DNA of 64,000 bases from Siphonodentalium dalli (Eukaryota; Mollusca; Scaphopoda; Gadilida; Siphonodentaliidae), in contig CP136062.1 of NCBI GenBank assembly GCA_032622095.1, positions 134,433,282 to 134,497,281 of the forward strand, read 5' to 3'. The stretch's first letter is position 1, and the number at the start of each line of letters is the position of its first letter. The notes below the pieces were generated by a model. That model saw nothing but the letters and a program-made list of their open reading frames with translations. It was not told the DNA's origin and ran no database searches. Shown in pieces: positions 10,860 to 23,132 of this stretch. Made by a program: the position numbers and the translations under genes.

Positions 10860-11275
10860 TATCCGAGAAATGGCATGGGTGCCCTATTTGAACCCCTCTG
10901 GATGGTGGCCATTTTGGATCGGAGTGGGTGAATATTTAGATTGGCTTGATGGCCACCCTATAAAACACCATTTGTTTGGCCTAAATCAGTCAAGGGTCCG
11001 AGAAATGCCATGGGTGCCCTATTTGAACCCCTCGGGGTGAATATTTAGATTGTTATTTTGGATGGGGGTGGGGTGAGCATTGAGATTGGCTTGGGTGTCA
11101 CCATACAACACCCTTTGTTTGACCTAAATCGGCCAAGGGACCGAGAAATGGCATGGGTGCCCTATTTGAACCCCTCTAGACGACCATTTTGGGTCGGGGT
11201 GCATGGAAAGAGTGACTTGTGGGCCACCCTACAGCACCCTTTGTTTGACCTAAATATACAAGATTTTGATTTTTG
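10860..11275. repeat. Tandem array of about 137-bp units, right part
   Basis: Three further, partly deleted units of the array begun at 9818. Open frames at 10849-11040 and 11058-11276 are produced by the repeat (MAWVPYLNPS recurs in each) and are not evidence of a gene. Divergent copies of the same unit form the core of the element at 60122-61260. Confidence 0.8.
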
Positions 11276-11801
11276 AATAAAGAACATCGAATGGAAGTCA
11301 CCTTCGCTGCGTGAGTGTAAATAGAGTTATTCCTCTTTATCCAGAGGAGCGGAGAAATTCTTCTGACGATGCTGTGAATGTATATAATACATGGGCTTGC
11401 AATGCAAGTCTAATCGATTTAAAGTGATGTGAAACACTCCGGTAGGGTAATCAAATAGAAATGGAGACAAATCTTATTCAAAGTAGTTGTTTTACAAATA
11501 TTATATGTAAATTGACAACACACACCATCTTTCTTATATATTAATTAAATGCATTGACTGTCACGGCGATGGCGAAATCGTTTTCGTTTGTTTATCGCCG
11601 ATAGATGCGTCCCGAATCGAGTAGTAAATATTTACAATTGAGCATAGTTCAGACGATGTTTTCTATGGAGCGGTACGGTCGATTTGCTTGAGATTTTCGG
11701 CGATGTTAGTAGAATGCTACATTCCTCCAGTTGGCATAGCACCTGGATACTAACTTATCAGTTATGCACGCACCCGAACAAGTACGTACAAGTATATGTC
11801 T
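11276..11801. other. No gene seen
   Basis: Unique-looking AT-rich sequence between the array and a family 4 element. I see no recognised motif or exon. Confidence 0.45.
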
Positions 11802-11969
11802 TTAAGGTACACAAACCGATTAGACGGTCCCCATATCATCAAGTTACAACAATAACAACCAACAACAACAACATTTCTTCAAAATACGCTTTAGTTATCA
11901 AAATCGATCAATTATAACAAAATAATGCTAACCAATGTCAACTATGGTATAAATTTCACAAAACGTGTT

Positions 11970-12996
11970 AAACAGGCCCACTTAATTTTTGAACCCCCAG
12001 ATTACTTTATATAAAATATATGCCATATTATATACCATTTGAAAGAGGAAGCTCCAAAACATTGTATTATCAACTTATCCTGTGTAATAAACTGTGGACA
12101 TGTTTTTTTTTGTTGAGTTGCCAATGCGTTTTGTCATCAAGATTGAAGTAAAAATCAGTATTATTTTCAATCCAGGGGGAATAACACTATATATTAAAGA
12201 TAGAGTTCTTCCCCTTTCATTGAAAAAAGTTTGAATTCTGTTGCATTCTGGGTGCCAGAGGGGGGAAGTCTTCAGCAGTTTTCTATTTCTATGTAGGCAT
12301 CTTCTGAGACACAGATGTTTCAAATAGTGATGAGTTATAGTATTTTAATCATATTTTATTACATATCTATCAACGTAATTCGCATGATCGCACGAGTTTC
12401 CAGGCGTGTGATAATTCTCAGAATCGCACTAGTGCAATCTGTCGACGGAACTATTTCATTCAGTGTTGTCAGACTGGTTCTCGCCGTTACTATTTTTACT
12501 TTTTCAACGCAAGGGCGACAACCCACTTGCCGAAATCGCAGCGCGCTGATTGGGTTATATTTTTGGAAATTCTATCAGAATTTAATTTCAAAGGCATCAT
12601 TAAAGATGGGTCAAGGTCACTCACGGATAGACGGGCTCCCTGTCTGATTGTTGTGTTAACCCAAAAATGCCGTTAAAACTCAATTAAATTCACATTTTCA
12701 GTACCGGATATGTACAATTGTGAGTCAACTTATTATGATACGGAGATATGTAATAACAATAGAACCGCATGAGTGTCTGGATTTTTACGAATTATCGCAC
12801 TCGATTTGTTGGCGGATCGCGATACCTCTCGTGCGGGACGCGGTATCGCTGCGCCAACAAATCTCGTGCGATAATTTCGTCAAAATCCAGACACAAATGC
12901 GGTTATATCTATTTATGGCATAGATTTTTATTAAAACCGTATATCAAGTCACTATAAACAAAATAATAGGAGACTCGAAAATTAAGTTGGCCTTTA
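11970..12996. mobile_element. Family 3 element nested in family 4, itself interrupted, copy 3
   Basis: Ends CAGGCCCACTTAATTTTTGA and TCGAAAATTAAGTTGGCC match family 3. It is about 580 bp longer than the other copies. The extra segment, about 12365-12895, replaces the position where copies 1 and 2 are continuous (TATTTTAATCATA to AAACCGTATATCAAG). Confidence 0.8.
12365..12905. mobile_element. Third-level insertion with an inverted repeat
   Basis: This segment is absent from other family 3 copies. Its right part (12761-12905) is a palindrome. AACCGCATGAGTGTCTGGAT pairs with ATCCAGACACAAATGCGGTT, and ATTATCGCACTCGATTTGTT pairs with AACAAATCTCGTGCGATAAT. The centre is GGCGGATCGCGATACC. No coding capacity is seen. 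Confidence 0.6.
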
Positions 12997-13299
12997 ATTA
13001 TCAACATGTTCAACGAAATATTGGCCGTATTATCACTTGAGTATCACGAAAGTTGGCTGTATTACTACTTTATTTTAGAGTTATCCATCTTCATCCGCAA
13101 TTTTGTCCCAGAGCGTCGGTTTGACGACTTTTTTCCATGCCACAAATAAGTACACATCTCGAGAAATCAAAACAAAATCGATATCTGATCAGTCTGAGCT
13201 TTGATTGGTGTGTTCCTCGACTGGAATCAAATTTTTTTACCACCCGAAGCCCAAGAAATAGTAATTTTGGAGCTATATATCGAATTATGCATCTTTAAC

Positions 13300-14017
13300 A
13301 CATACGAGATAAAATTTTATTTTGACAAAATGCCACGTCTCACATATTCCGAAATTGCTAAATATTCAAAGATCAAATGAAATTAGAGAATTATTTAATT
13401 AAATTCCACTGTCTTTGTTGATATTTAGATGCTCATATCACCATTTACCAATCGAAACAGGGTCGTGCAATGATATACTGCTCAAAGGTAGGCTATGTAA
13501 AAGATGTAATCAAAATGTAATTGGTTTTGATTGATAACTCGTTGGAGATCCTCTATATATTTTCCTCGTATATCACATGTGATTCAAACGAGTGAAATAA
13601 ATAAATTGAAAATTGAAAATGCAGAACAAAAAGAAAGAAAAAACACTCGTTGGCCCAGGTTGACAACTTATTGTCCCAAAAAAAGTTACGTTTCGAGACA
13701 TTGGCCTTTTAGTAAGATGTGGCTCTTTAAGCAAGACGATGCAGGTTAATGGACATGCGTGTTCTTACTAAATTTATACTTTTCAAGTTGCTAAACTAGA
13801 TTTGGTTGCTATGGCAGCCTTTTAAAATTCTATTCAAAGTACATTTCAGAGCACATTTTTCAAGATTTTAACGATACCGGATTACTGATGCACAAACCTT
13901 ACAAAGCTCAATTCTAAAGACTCATAGGTTAACTATCAAACTCAATTTGTTGCCCTACTTCTTGTGATTAGCCACAGTTTTAAAAGCCCATGGCGCGTCG
14001 CTGTGATATTACATTAG
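13300..14017. other. No gene seen
   Basis: AT-rich sequence between two family 4 copies. The open frame 13531-13749 (+) is Lys-rich by composition and has no splice or domain support. Confidence 0.45.
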
Positions 14018-14473
14018 TTAAAGGTACTAAATCCGATTAGACGCTCATAAATTACTATTTCTTTGGCTTCGGGGGTAAAAAATATTTGATTCGAGTCGAG
14101 GAACCCACCTGTCAAAGCTCAGATTGATCAGATATAGATTTTTGAAGTTTGTGATTTCAATTGTTTGATTACCAGAAACACGAGGTCAAACGGACGGTCT
14201 TGCAGATAAAGATGGATAACTCTAAAGTCAAGTGGTTATTATTACCACTTGATTTTAGAGTTATCCATCTTTATCTGCAAGACCGTCCGTTTGACCCTCG
14301 TGCTTCTATCAGTTTGTGGTCCGCATACAATAGAAACCGCAAAGTTAAAACATCGATATCTAATAACTCTGAGCTTTGATGGGTGGGTTCCTTGACTCGA
14401 ATCAAATATTTTTTACCCCAGAATCCAAAGAAATAGTAATTTATGAGCGTCTGATCGGATTGAGTACCTTTAA
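14018..14473. mobile_element. Family 4 element with long internal hairpin, copy 2
   Basis: TTAAAGGTACTAAATCCG at the left and GGATTGAGTACCTTTAA at the right, both bordered by TTAA. The arms include CTTTGGCTTCGGGGGTAAAA and its complement. The middle (about 14180-14300) is a near-perfect hairpin in which ATAACTCTAAAGTCAAGTGG pairs with CCACTTGATTTTAGAGTTAT. Confidence 0.85.
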
Positions 14474-14582
14474 TGGAAATAGACGACACATATAACTTAC
14501 CAAATTTACACGAATCAAAGCGACAATTAATTAAAGGGATATGCTGGATTTTGTCCTCTGACATAATAAATACGCCACCGGA

Positions 14583-14712
14583 CGCTTAGTGGTCGGATAA
14601 TTATGGTGTCATGTGAGGCTCATGGAGATCAATATTAGGCTCGATCTACAGCCTCGCCTAATAATGATCTCACTTTGCCTGACATGACACCATATCCGAC
14701 AACTAAGCGCCC
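14583..14712. repeat. Imperfect palindrome of about 130 bp
   Basis: GCTTAGTGGTCGGATAATTATGGTGTCATG is matched by its complement at 14680-14712, with looser pairing (CTAATATTGATCTC type) in the centre. It resembles the other small hairpin elements, but I see no second copy in this window. Confidence 0.7.
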
Positions 14713-15639
14713 CGTAACATATAATATTGGCTTCCAACCACCATTGGGCTGCTATATTGCCTTCACACGCAATACGTTCATCAATTTTATTGCAACTTTA
14801 TTTTTGGGTTCAACGATTCCTGCTATTTTGGATCTAACCGATGTTGACTCCGACTCTATTCAGATTTTGAAAAAGTTAGCATTTTAGCGGAAGAAAACTT
14901 TATTGACAGAAAGGTGGGTGTAATGGATGCGTGATGATCTCGTTGTTTCTCACATATTTTGGTTACTGGGCCAGAAACTCCGCAGTTTAGAAATTACTCT
15001 GACTCTTTTCCGATTCCATGGTTCAGATCAGGATCGAACCTGCTATTTCCGACTCCGACTTGATCAATACATTTTATTCGCCCTGTTTTTAACTCTCACT
15101 TCGATTGGTTACGATTATATGAGCCGGAATGTTTAGAAATATGTAAAGGAGTGACCACTTTGAAATATATGGTCAAATTCGATGTATTTATTTTTGCGAA
15201 CTGTCCTATAAGTCCTATAAAGAGAATATCTATATATATATATATATGATCTATTTTCAACATCAGCTATCTATATAATAGATGGCTCAAAAAGGATCTA
15301 ACAAGCCGGGGTATTTTATGGTGACATCTATACTGGTATTATTTATAAAGTTGCCAAAGTATAGCGGTGTAGGAGTCGGGAATGGGGTGCCAGAAAAATA
15401 TTTCTGCTGAAAATTTTCACAAACTTTTTCTGGGATCGTTGGAGTTATAGGGATTGTATAGTCGAGGTAGATATTATGGTCGTGGTGGGGGTCACAAAAT
15501 GTATTTGGAGTATTGGTGTAGTTTTTTTTTTTTGGAGGGGTGGGGGTATACGGTCATGCAGTTTGGGCTGGATATATATAGTTGGAGTGGATCTAACCCG
15601 CGTTGGTCGAAAAAAAAGGGACCGGTTACCAAGCCTGCA
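14713..15639. other. No gene seen; short TA run
   Basis: Unique sequence with a (TA)n run around 15231-15246. The overlapping open frames at 15445-15781 fall at the edge of the following minisatellite and are not supported. Confidence 0.45.
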
Positions 15640-17205
15640 TGACCACGCAGTCACTCAACATATAGACACACACCACACAAATGACCATGCAACCGCTCTA
15701 TTTATAGCCATACACCTCGGCCATAACCATACAGCCACATCTGCTATATATGCACACCCACACATAACCACACAGCCATGAGTCACCATGCATGTACATC
15801 AGGTATACTCCTACACTCCAGCTATTGCCATTTAGTCACTACATGTTTACCTATTCACCACATTAGTGATCATACAGTTAATCCCAATATACATATTGAC
15901 TTCAGTCATGATCATGCAGTCACTCCCTATAAAAAAGACCTACCCACATCACATATGACAATACAATCACTCCACGTATGCATATTCGCCTAACCCATGG
16001 TCATATAGCCACTCAATATATACATATACACCCCACCCATGACCATACAGTATCTGCAGGTATATATACACACACTACCAATGGTCATACATCCCTTCCA
16101 GATATACCAAATATCACACACACGGCCATGCAATCCACTCCTCTCTTACATATACACGTCACCCATGACAATGCAGTCACTCGTTGTTTACCTATACACC
16201 CATCCATGATCATACACACACTCCATGTATACATATACACATACCAATGACATCACATCCACAACATATATACATGTACATCTCACCCATGGCCACAAGG
16301 TCACATACGCCCAGTGAGTGATATCCAGCTATACTCCACGTATGCAACTACATTTCAACTATAACCGTGCACTCATACCATGTGAATCTATGCACATCAC
16401 CCATGACACACAACTACTCATTGTGTATACATACACCTCACCCATCATCATACAGCCAACCCATGTATACATATATACTCACCTCGACAACACAACCGCC
16501 CAGGGTACACATGTGCATCTCACCACGACCACACAGTCACTCCATATACACCTAAACACCATACATATGTCCAGGTATGTATACACCAAATCAATGACAA
16601 CAAAGTTAGTGTATACCCGTACACCCACACAAGACCATGCAATCACGCATTGTATACCTATTCACAGCACAGATGACAACACATCCACTCAGTGTATACT
16701 CATACACCTCATAATTGCCATGCAGTCGCACCAGATATACATATGCACCCCACACATGACCACATAGCCACTCCTATATCCACACCATTTATGGCCAGAC
16801 ACTAACGCTATGAATGCATATTCACCTCGCGTATGACCATACAGTCTGTCCATGTATACATATTCACATCAACCACGACCATATAGCCAATATACGCATC
16901 ACTCATGGCCATTCAGCTACTATCTGTAATCCCATACAATCCAGCCATGATAATACAACCACTCCACGTATACCTACAGCCAAACCAGATACACATACCC
17001 TTGACAAGGACACTCCCTCCATACCAATAAGCCCCACCAAAGGCCATCTAGCTATTCTGTGTATGCATATATAATTGAACCATGACCATACAGCCACTCC
17101 CTCTTTTTCCATACAACCACTCCATGACCACAAAGCCGACACATGTATACATATACACATACCAATGAAAATATAGCCACTCCAAGTATACACAACCACG
17201 TGCTT
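15640..17205 (+). repeat. Minisatellite of about 40-bp units, orientation A
   Basis: About 38 degenerate units of 37-42 bp carry CCCATGACCATACAGCCACTC then ATGTATACATATACACC. Divergence between units is high, with indels, so the array is old. Several open frames (for example 16318-16767) exist because the repeat lacks frequent stops; they have no start context or conservation evidence. The same unit appears in opposite orientation at 33830-34810. Confidence 0.9.
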
Positions 17206-18238
17206 TCGAACCCGTCTCCTGTTATCATATGTTAAATAGAAGTCTGATTATGGATATAAATCTGACTTGATTTATGTGTGATATATCTCCCTGTTGTATA
17301 ACCAATGTTAGAAATATGTATGAAAATTAAGATTTCGATTTAATTTTGTACAATCCCATCGCATTTTGGCAGCCATCTGGGACCTAGTGACAATTATTCA
17401 ATTCACCTCATATGTAATTTTATACTTTAGATCACGGTTTTCCTGAAATCAACCATTTAATTGATAGAGATGCTCGCTATAATGTAATTGATCGCATAAG
17501 AACAATTTTGCAGTGATTACATATTTTTATTTAAGAAAATTACGATCAGAATTGAAATAAAATCCATTTTCTTTTATTTTCAGTAAAAATTAAAAAAATT
17601 CTTGGTTTTTCACACGAATTTCAAAACTTCGCAATAAATATGTGATTGTGCTAGTCAGCCAGGCTCGTTCGTGGACACATCGTTTCGTATAATCAATACA
17701 CTTCATTTTAAAAGGTTTCATTGGCACACATACGGCAAGTGACTGTATGACTGTATGTTTGGGCAACTAAAAGTCTACTAACTCATTGACTATTTAGTAA
17801 AGTTTGCATGGTACCATATTGTGATTGGAGTGTGGCGTGTGGGTTGAACATAATGCATTGGGTGGAGTTAGTTTAATATTTCGCATACATGCATGGTAAA
17901 TATGCTTGGAGTATTTATCACCTTCCATTCAGTTTTAACTATGGAGCAATTGAAATTCCATCATTTTATTACGATTTTTCGCAATTTCAATGCCGATTTT
18001 CAAAAAAATAAAAAATAATAATAATATTTCCTTCATTGTACAAAATTATATTCTGACTGAATTTGATCACATAAAAACGATTCAGACTCGATTTGATGTC
18101 ATAGTTGTGCGGATTAGACAATAGCATAAAATCCTAAAAAATAAATCGTGATTTTGGGGGGTAAGGCTAAATTTTACTCGATATTTCAAACTTGTCACAC
18201 ACACAATATAAAAATGTATTTCAAACTGGTATATTAGA
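17206..18238. other. No gene seen
   Basis: AT-rich, apparently unique. A poly-A/AT-rich patch at about 18000-18035 has no structure I can name. Confidence 0.45.
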
Positions 18239-18727
18239 TTAAAGGTACTCAATCCGATAAAACTCCTCTCAATTACTATTTCAATGGCTTCGGGGGTCAA
18301 AAATATTTGATTCGAGTCGAGGAAGTCACCCATCAAAGCTCAGATTTGTTAGATATCGATTTTAGAAATCTATATTATTTTTCATTATCGGGAATTATTT
18401 CTGGCCCAGAAGACAGTCAAAATTTCGTTATTATTACCACTTGATTATAGAGTTATCCATCCTTGTCTGTTTGAATAGAGTTTTGGCGTAAAATCTCGAG
18501 CAGGTTACCAAATTGACGGCAGTTATTAGTACTCATCTCGAGCAATTAACAAATTTCAAAAATCAATATCTAATAACTCTGAGCTTTGTTTGATGGGTTC
18601 CTCGACTCGAATCAAATATTTTTTACCCCCAAAGCCAAAGAAATAGTAATATAGGACCCTCTGATCGGATTGTTGTTGTTGGAATCTGTTGAGATGGGGA
18701 CCCTCTTTACGGATTGAGTACCTTTAA
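18239..18727. mobile_element. Family 4 element, copy 3
   Basis: TTAAAGGTACTCAATCCG and GGATTGAGTACCTTTAA ends, bordered by TTAA. Near the right end it has a small extra inverted duplication (GGACCCTCTGATCGGATTG then GGACCCTCTTTACGGATTG), so the terminal sequence is present twice. Confidence 0.85.
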
Positions 18728-18930
18728 GTGATCACAACCAAAAATGACATTCGGCTATTTGCTTATTATCGATAAATTAGTAGGGAATATAAACATGTGG
18801 TGTACGCGTGTGTGTGGTGTCGACCGGATGGATTGACTCTACACGAGATAGGGTACAACTTTTAGCCAATCAGAAGGCGAGATAGTCACGTGAGATACAA
18901 TATAATAAAAGACTATAACACTAAATTGAG

Positions 18931-19571
18931 TCATATTCCATTCCTTAAGTCATGATACAGGCGAATACTGTCTGGAATGATCACACAAGCAACGACAAGT
19001 AACACGATACACCCCGTTGTTGAACCGATTGCGGTGCTTGACAATCTCGTGTCTGAAGCACTGAGCTTCGATCTTCTGTATCTGGACGTGGCTTTCCTCT
19101 CAATTGTCATTTCAGGTTCATCAACCTCAAATGCCCGCATGCCTGGTACAGGACCTGCGACACAACGACACTGGACATAAATCCTGTTTCTGACTGGGCC
19201 TTGATTAGCGTTCGCCTTGGTTGTCGACGTTGTACCGAAGATGGTGGTAGATGTGGTAGCGGTAGTAGTGCTGGGTGTGGTAATGATGCTAGATGTGGTA
19301 GTCGTTGTGGAAATGGTGCCTGCGCTGGTAATGGCACTGGGGGTGGTAATCATGGTGGTTAAGCTGGATGTGGTAGTCGTGGTGGTGCTTAATGTGATAG
19401 GCGTGTTGTTTGGGCTTGATGTTGTAGTCAAGGTAGTGCTTGATGTTGTAGTTGTGGCATTGCTTGATGTTGTAGTCGTGGTAGTGCTTGATGTTGTAGT
19501 CGTGGTAGTGCTTGATGTGGTAGTCGTGGTGGCGCTTGGTGTGGTAGTCGTGGAGGAGCATGTTGTTGCAG
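18931..19571 (-). CDS. Terminal exon: Ser/Thr-rich stalk and membrane segment (mucin-like type I protein)
   Basis: On the minus strand a TTTTTTCTCCAG acceptor precedes CT GCA ACA, so the exon opens with two bases of a codon (phase 1) and runs to a TAA at 18931. The first part (about 115 residues) is almost only Thr and Ser in TTTTTSS-type blocks, a likely O-glycosylated stalk. Then come a YVQCRCVAGPVPGM segment, a basic stretch (RYRRSKLSASDTR) and a hydrophobic helix (GCIVLLVVACVII) with a 13-residue tail. The layout Cys-x-Cys, then SASDTR-like, then one membrane helix recalls C-termini of large molluscan families of cell-surface proteins; that comparison is from memory. The 14 residues open upstream of the acceptor are probably intron. 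Confidence 0.7.
19217..19560 (-). repeat. ACC/AGT-rich coding microrepeat in the Thr stalk
   Basis: A degenerate run of ACN and AGC codons, including near-identical 24-bp blocks (ACTACCACGACTACAACATC type) at 19440-19530. The opposite strand is open as a Val-rich frame only because of this composition. Confidence 0.85.
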
Positions 19572-19856
19572 CTGGAGAAAAAAACCCCACCGTATGTGTT
19601 ATTATCACATGCATGCAATACTGGCTATGGAAGGAGTAGAAATTAAAAACGTCAGCATCTCAGTGAAATGTTGTCAAATATAAACATCAATAGATCCTTT
19701 CTCTTTGCAATAAAATCGTCATGGAAAGGAGTATACATATATCAAAAGTTGTTCATGATGGTGATTGCAAGTGTGTTTCATTTTCCTTTACCTGGTAAGC
19801 GAACGATTGACGTCTGAAATTCTGAATTAATTGATGTCAAATCAGACCGTGGATCG

Positions 19857-20276
19857 TTAAAGATGCATACTCCGAATTAACGCTCCCAAATGACAATTTC
19901 TTTGGCTTCGGGGATAAAAAAATATTTGATTCGAGTCGAGAAACCCACCCATCAAAGCTCAGAGTGATCATATATCGATATTTGAAATTTTTTATTTCTC
20001 GATATGTGTAATTAGTTATGGCCCAGTCATCAAACCGATTGTCTCAGACACAATTGCGGACGAAGAAGGATAACTCTAAAATCAAATGATAATACGACCA
20101 TATTTCGTTGAACATGTTGATAAATAACTCGTTTTGGGAAATTTTATACCATAATTGACAGCGGTTAGCATTATTTTGTTGTAATTAATCGATTCTGACA
20201 ACAGAAGCGTATTTTGCAGAAATGTTGTTGTAACTTGATGATATGGGGACCATATGATCGGATTGAATACCTTTAA
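19857..20276. mobile_element. Family 4 element, copy 4, with intact internal segment
   Basis: The left end TTAAAGATGCATACTCCG is degenerate; the right end GATTGAATACCTTTAA is conserved. Its right half contains CGACCATATTTCGTTGAACA and CCATAATTGACAGCGGTTAG continuously. This copy therefore shows the uninterrupted structure of the element split at 11970. It lies in the candidate intron of the mucin-like gene. Confidence 0.8.
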
Positions 20277-21399
20277 AGCAACAAATATCGTACACCAACT
20301 CATAAGGGTGGGTGACGCGGGTCAAATTGTTCTTATGTGCATTGTAATGTAGCGAGAGAACTACCTAACTGTATCGAGGTAATTTCGACGGACACTTATC
20401 ACCAAACTGCACCACCGTGAGGCAGCACACTTATTGCCACAATGTCATGTCATAGGCCAATATCCAGATTTCCTGCTTTCTCACACACGTTCACAGCAGT
20501 CCACGATTAACTGCGCATCAGTTTGTAGAAGAAAACCATAGTCAGAAATGGTAACGCGCTCAAGATCATATATTATATACCCATGCTTGTAATTATAAAA
20601 TATAAAATATATTGGTTTCGCGAATGACCAACTCAGAATTCCGTTAAAATAACAATAACAACCAGCACCTAATTAACGAACCGGCGGCCGACTCGGCCGT
20701 CTCGGACCACAACCATCAGTGGGCTGCAGAACGAAACATATCTATAAAAGTTGAAATATAAGACTTACAAATTATCTTTTAAATTTCTTTTATTGGTAAT
20801 TGACATAGCTTGTCACAAACCAAAAATCAACATTATTGACTTAATAATGTAAAGGACAATAAACGAAATTGAAATTCCCAACTACACCTTTTACCGGACT
20901 CGGCCTGCTGGTCGCGCAGTTCGACTTTTAAACCGGAAAAACCAATTATCTATAAATAAAATGCCCATCGGACCACAGCTTTCAAGAATTTGCAGAACAG
21001 TATACACGCGGTGCGCGCTAATGAGCGCACTATTATATCGTCGTAATATTATATATTCGACTTTTAGTCGACTACAATGACAGTAAAGTTTGTGGGTAAA
21101 GTGATCCAGGGGTCTTTCTTTGTACAATAACAACACTCTTTGTTAGTGATGTTCTATCTCACAGCTTTCATAATCTTTTAGAAAATGCAGATGATTTAAT
21201 TTTCAAAGGTCATCAAAGCCGTGAACAATTCAAAGTTATACGAAACATTTACACAAAGGGGGTGTCGTTATTCTACCATTACAGTTGCAATGTATGACAA
21301 AATTTTCGATCGAATATGCTCAACTATAATAATAAGTTTGAAAATGCAGAATATTAGTAATATAATGAAAACTCAAAGGTCCGATTTGTCATCTGAGTA
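20277..21399. other. No gene seen
   Basis: Mixed-composition sequence, including a GC-richer patch (GGCGGCCGACTCGGCCG) at about 20681. The minus-strand frame 20891-21136 has no splice signal or motif that I recognise. Confidence 0.4.
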
Positions 21400-21601
21400 T
21401 TAAATTTTCGAGTCACATATTATCTTTATATAGTGCCTTGATATACGGTTTTAATAACAATCTATGACATAAAATATGATTAAAATACTATAATTTATCA
21501 CCATTTGTCTTGTTTTGGAGCTTTCTGTTTCAAATGGTATATTATATGGTATATATTTTTTATAATGTGATCAGGGGGTTAGAAAATTAAGTGGGCCATT
21601 A
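21400..21601. mobile_element. Family 3 element, internally deleted and inverted, copy 4
   Basis: Starts TAAATTTTCGAGTC and ends AGAAAATTAAGTGGGCCATT. It contains GATATACGGTTTTAATAAC and TTTCAAATGGTATATTATATGG, the reverse of sequences in copies 1 and 2. At about 202 bp it is a deletion derivative. Confidence 0.75.
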
Positions 21602-22198
21602 ACTCTGTTTTTTTTTTTTGGGTAATATTTCATTATGAGAATGTGAAAATCGTGTTGTTGAATTTCGAATAATGATATCGAAATCACACAGGACGGCTAA
21701 AATGGAATGACAATATTACAGAAAAAGTGAGAAATCCCATGGACAGATGTTAGGATCCAAGTATTCTGGTACCAGTGACCACAACTATTATCAACAACTA
21801 CATGTAAAATATATATAGATAGCGAATTCTTTCTAATTGTAGCCATTACTAAGTCTGTAATGACGTTCGCATTTTGAAAGCACTGTTATTATGTAAACAT
21901 TACATTTACCGATCAAAGTCCAATTAGAAACAAGAGTTCAATCAAAACTTGACAGTTAAAATTGGAAAAGGTAAAATAATTTGTAATTGGTTCAACACGC
22001 AAAATGTCGTCATAGGAGAGTTATCAATAATTAATACAAGAACAAATTAATCTATTTCTCCGTGTTCTTCTAATTGGTGGCGTTGTTTACAGACATTTAC
22101 CCATCACGACTCATGAGTGCCTTGGGATCCTTTAATATGTGTGGAATCTAAACCCGATGCAATATGAGTCATATTCTTAAGATCACCGGGCCGAATAC
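21602..22198. other. No gene seen
   Basis: AT-rich with a T-run at 21605-21620. No recognised feature. Confidence 0.45.
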
Positions 22199-22408
22199 GC
22201 CTTAACACTGAGTCGCGGCCATATTGGATACACCCAGCCCCGTTCCGTTTTTTAGTGCTACAGGTCAAACATCTGGAGTAGCATTCCATATATATGGAGC
22301 TTTTGGATATTCTTGAATTCCATATATGGAATGTTACTCCAAAAACTTTGACCTGTAGCACTAAAGAAATAGAACGGGGCTGGATGGACCCCAATATGGC
22401 CGCGACTC
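22199..22408. mobile_element. Palindromic element, about 210 bp
   Basis: GAGTCGCGGCCATATTGGAT pairs with its complement near 22390, and CCCCGTTCCGTTTTTTAGTG, GCTACAGGTCAAA and CATTCCATATATATGGA likewise pair across a centre at about 22303. It is hairpin-forming and non-coding, and the open frames on both strands are mirror images. Confidence 0.8.
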
Positions 22409-22552
22409 ATGCAGTGACAAGGCCTATTGATTCGGCTTTGGTTCATTCAGACATTAGCTTCTAATCCAAGCGGTGCAGGTCGTACATATATCAACGGCTA
22501 TTATAGTGTGGCAGAATGGCAAAGCGACAATTTCGAACTTAAAACCTGGGGT

Positions 22553-22963
22553 TTAAAGGTACACAATCCGATGCGATGGTCCCGATATAATGAGATTCCA
22601 ACAACAACAACAACAATTCTTGAAATGCCGCTTCAGTTATCAGAGTCGATTAATTGCCAAACAATAATGCTAACCACTGTCAACTCTAGTCTAAAATTGC
22701 ACAAAAAGTGTTTTATATATATCAACATTTTGTTCACCGCAATTTGCTATCGAGAGTATGTCGGTCGGCATTGAATTATTTCGTCGAATATTTGCCAGGC
22801 CGCCAAACATTCGAGGTGGTGAAAAATAGCAGATTTAGAAACTCTAAATCTGATACCTGTGCATATGGCTTTGATTGGTGGGTTCCCCGACGCAAATCTA
22901 ATATGTTTTACCCCCGATGCCGAAGAAATAGTAATTTAGTTAAATCGGATTATGTATCTTTAA
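22553..22963. mobile_element. Family 4 element, copy 5 (degenerate)
   Basis: Left end TTAAAGGTACACAATCCGAT, right end GGATTATGTATCTTTAA. The shared AACAACAACAACAATTCTTG and ACCCCCGATGCCGAAGAAAT landmarks place it in the family. Confidence 0.8.
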
Positions 22964-23132
22964 CTATATTAAACTCGAGATGGCGAATTGGACTATTATG
23001 AGTTTGAAATTGCAGAATATTAACAATGAAAATCTAAGAAAGCTTTACATTATTGTGTACTGGTAGTTTTAAAATAGTCCAGGGAGGTGGGATAACTCTA
23101 TAGATTGTAGTCTGGCTGTTTTTCTAACATAC

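Larger units (their letters stand above)
11802..13299. mobile_element. Family 4 element (TTAA...GGTACTCAATCCG) interrupted by another element
   Basis: The left end reads TTAAGGTACACAAACCGAT and the right end, inverted, finishes GCATCTTTAA. Left internal sequence (to 11969) and right internal sequence (from 12997: TATCAACATGTTCAACG) are contiguous in the uninterrupted inverted copy at 19857-20276. The 1.03-kb piece between them is therefore a later insertion. Confidence 0.8.

Noticed and set aside
12315..12647. 110-codon plus-strand frame
   Set aside because: Overlaps the junction of a family 3 element and the segment inserted in it; no recognisable domain.
16318..16767. 149-codon frame in the minisatellite
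   Set aside because: The frame follows the degenerate 40-bp unit, shows a different peptide in each unit and has no splice or start support.
19217..19639. Val-rich plus-strand frame of 140 codons
   Set aside because: It is the antisense of the ACN/AGC codon run of the Thr-rich exon, which has a splice acceptor, a membrane helix and a proper stop on the minus strand.
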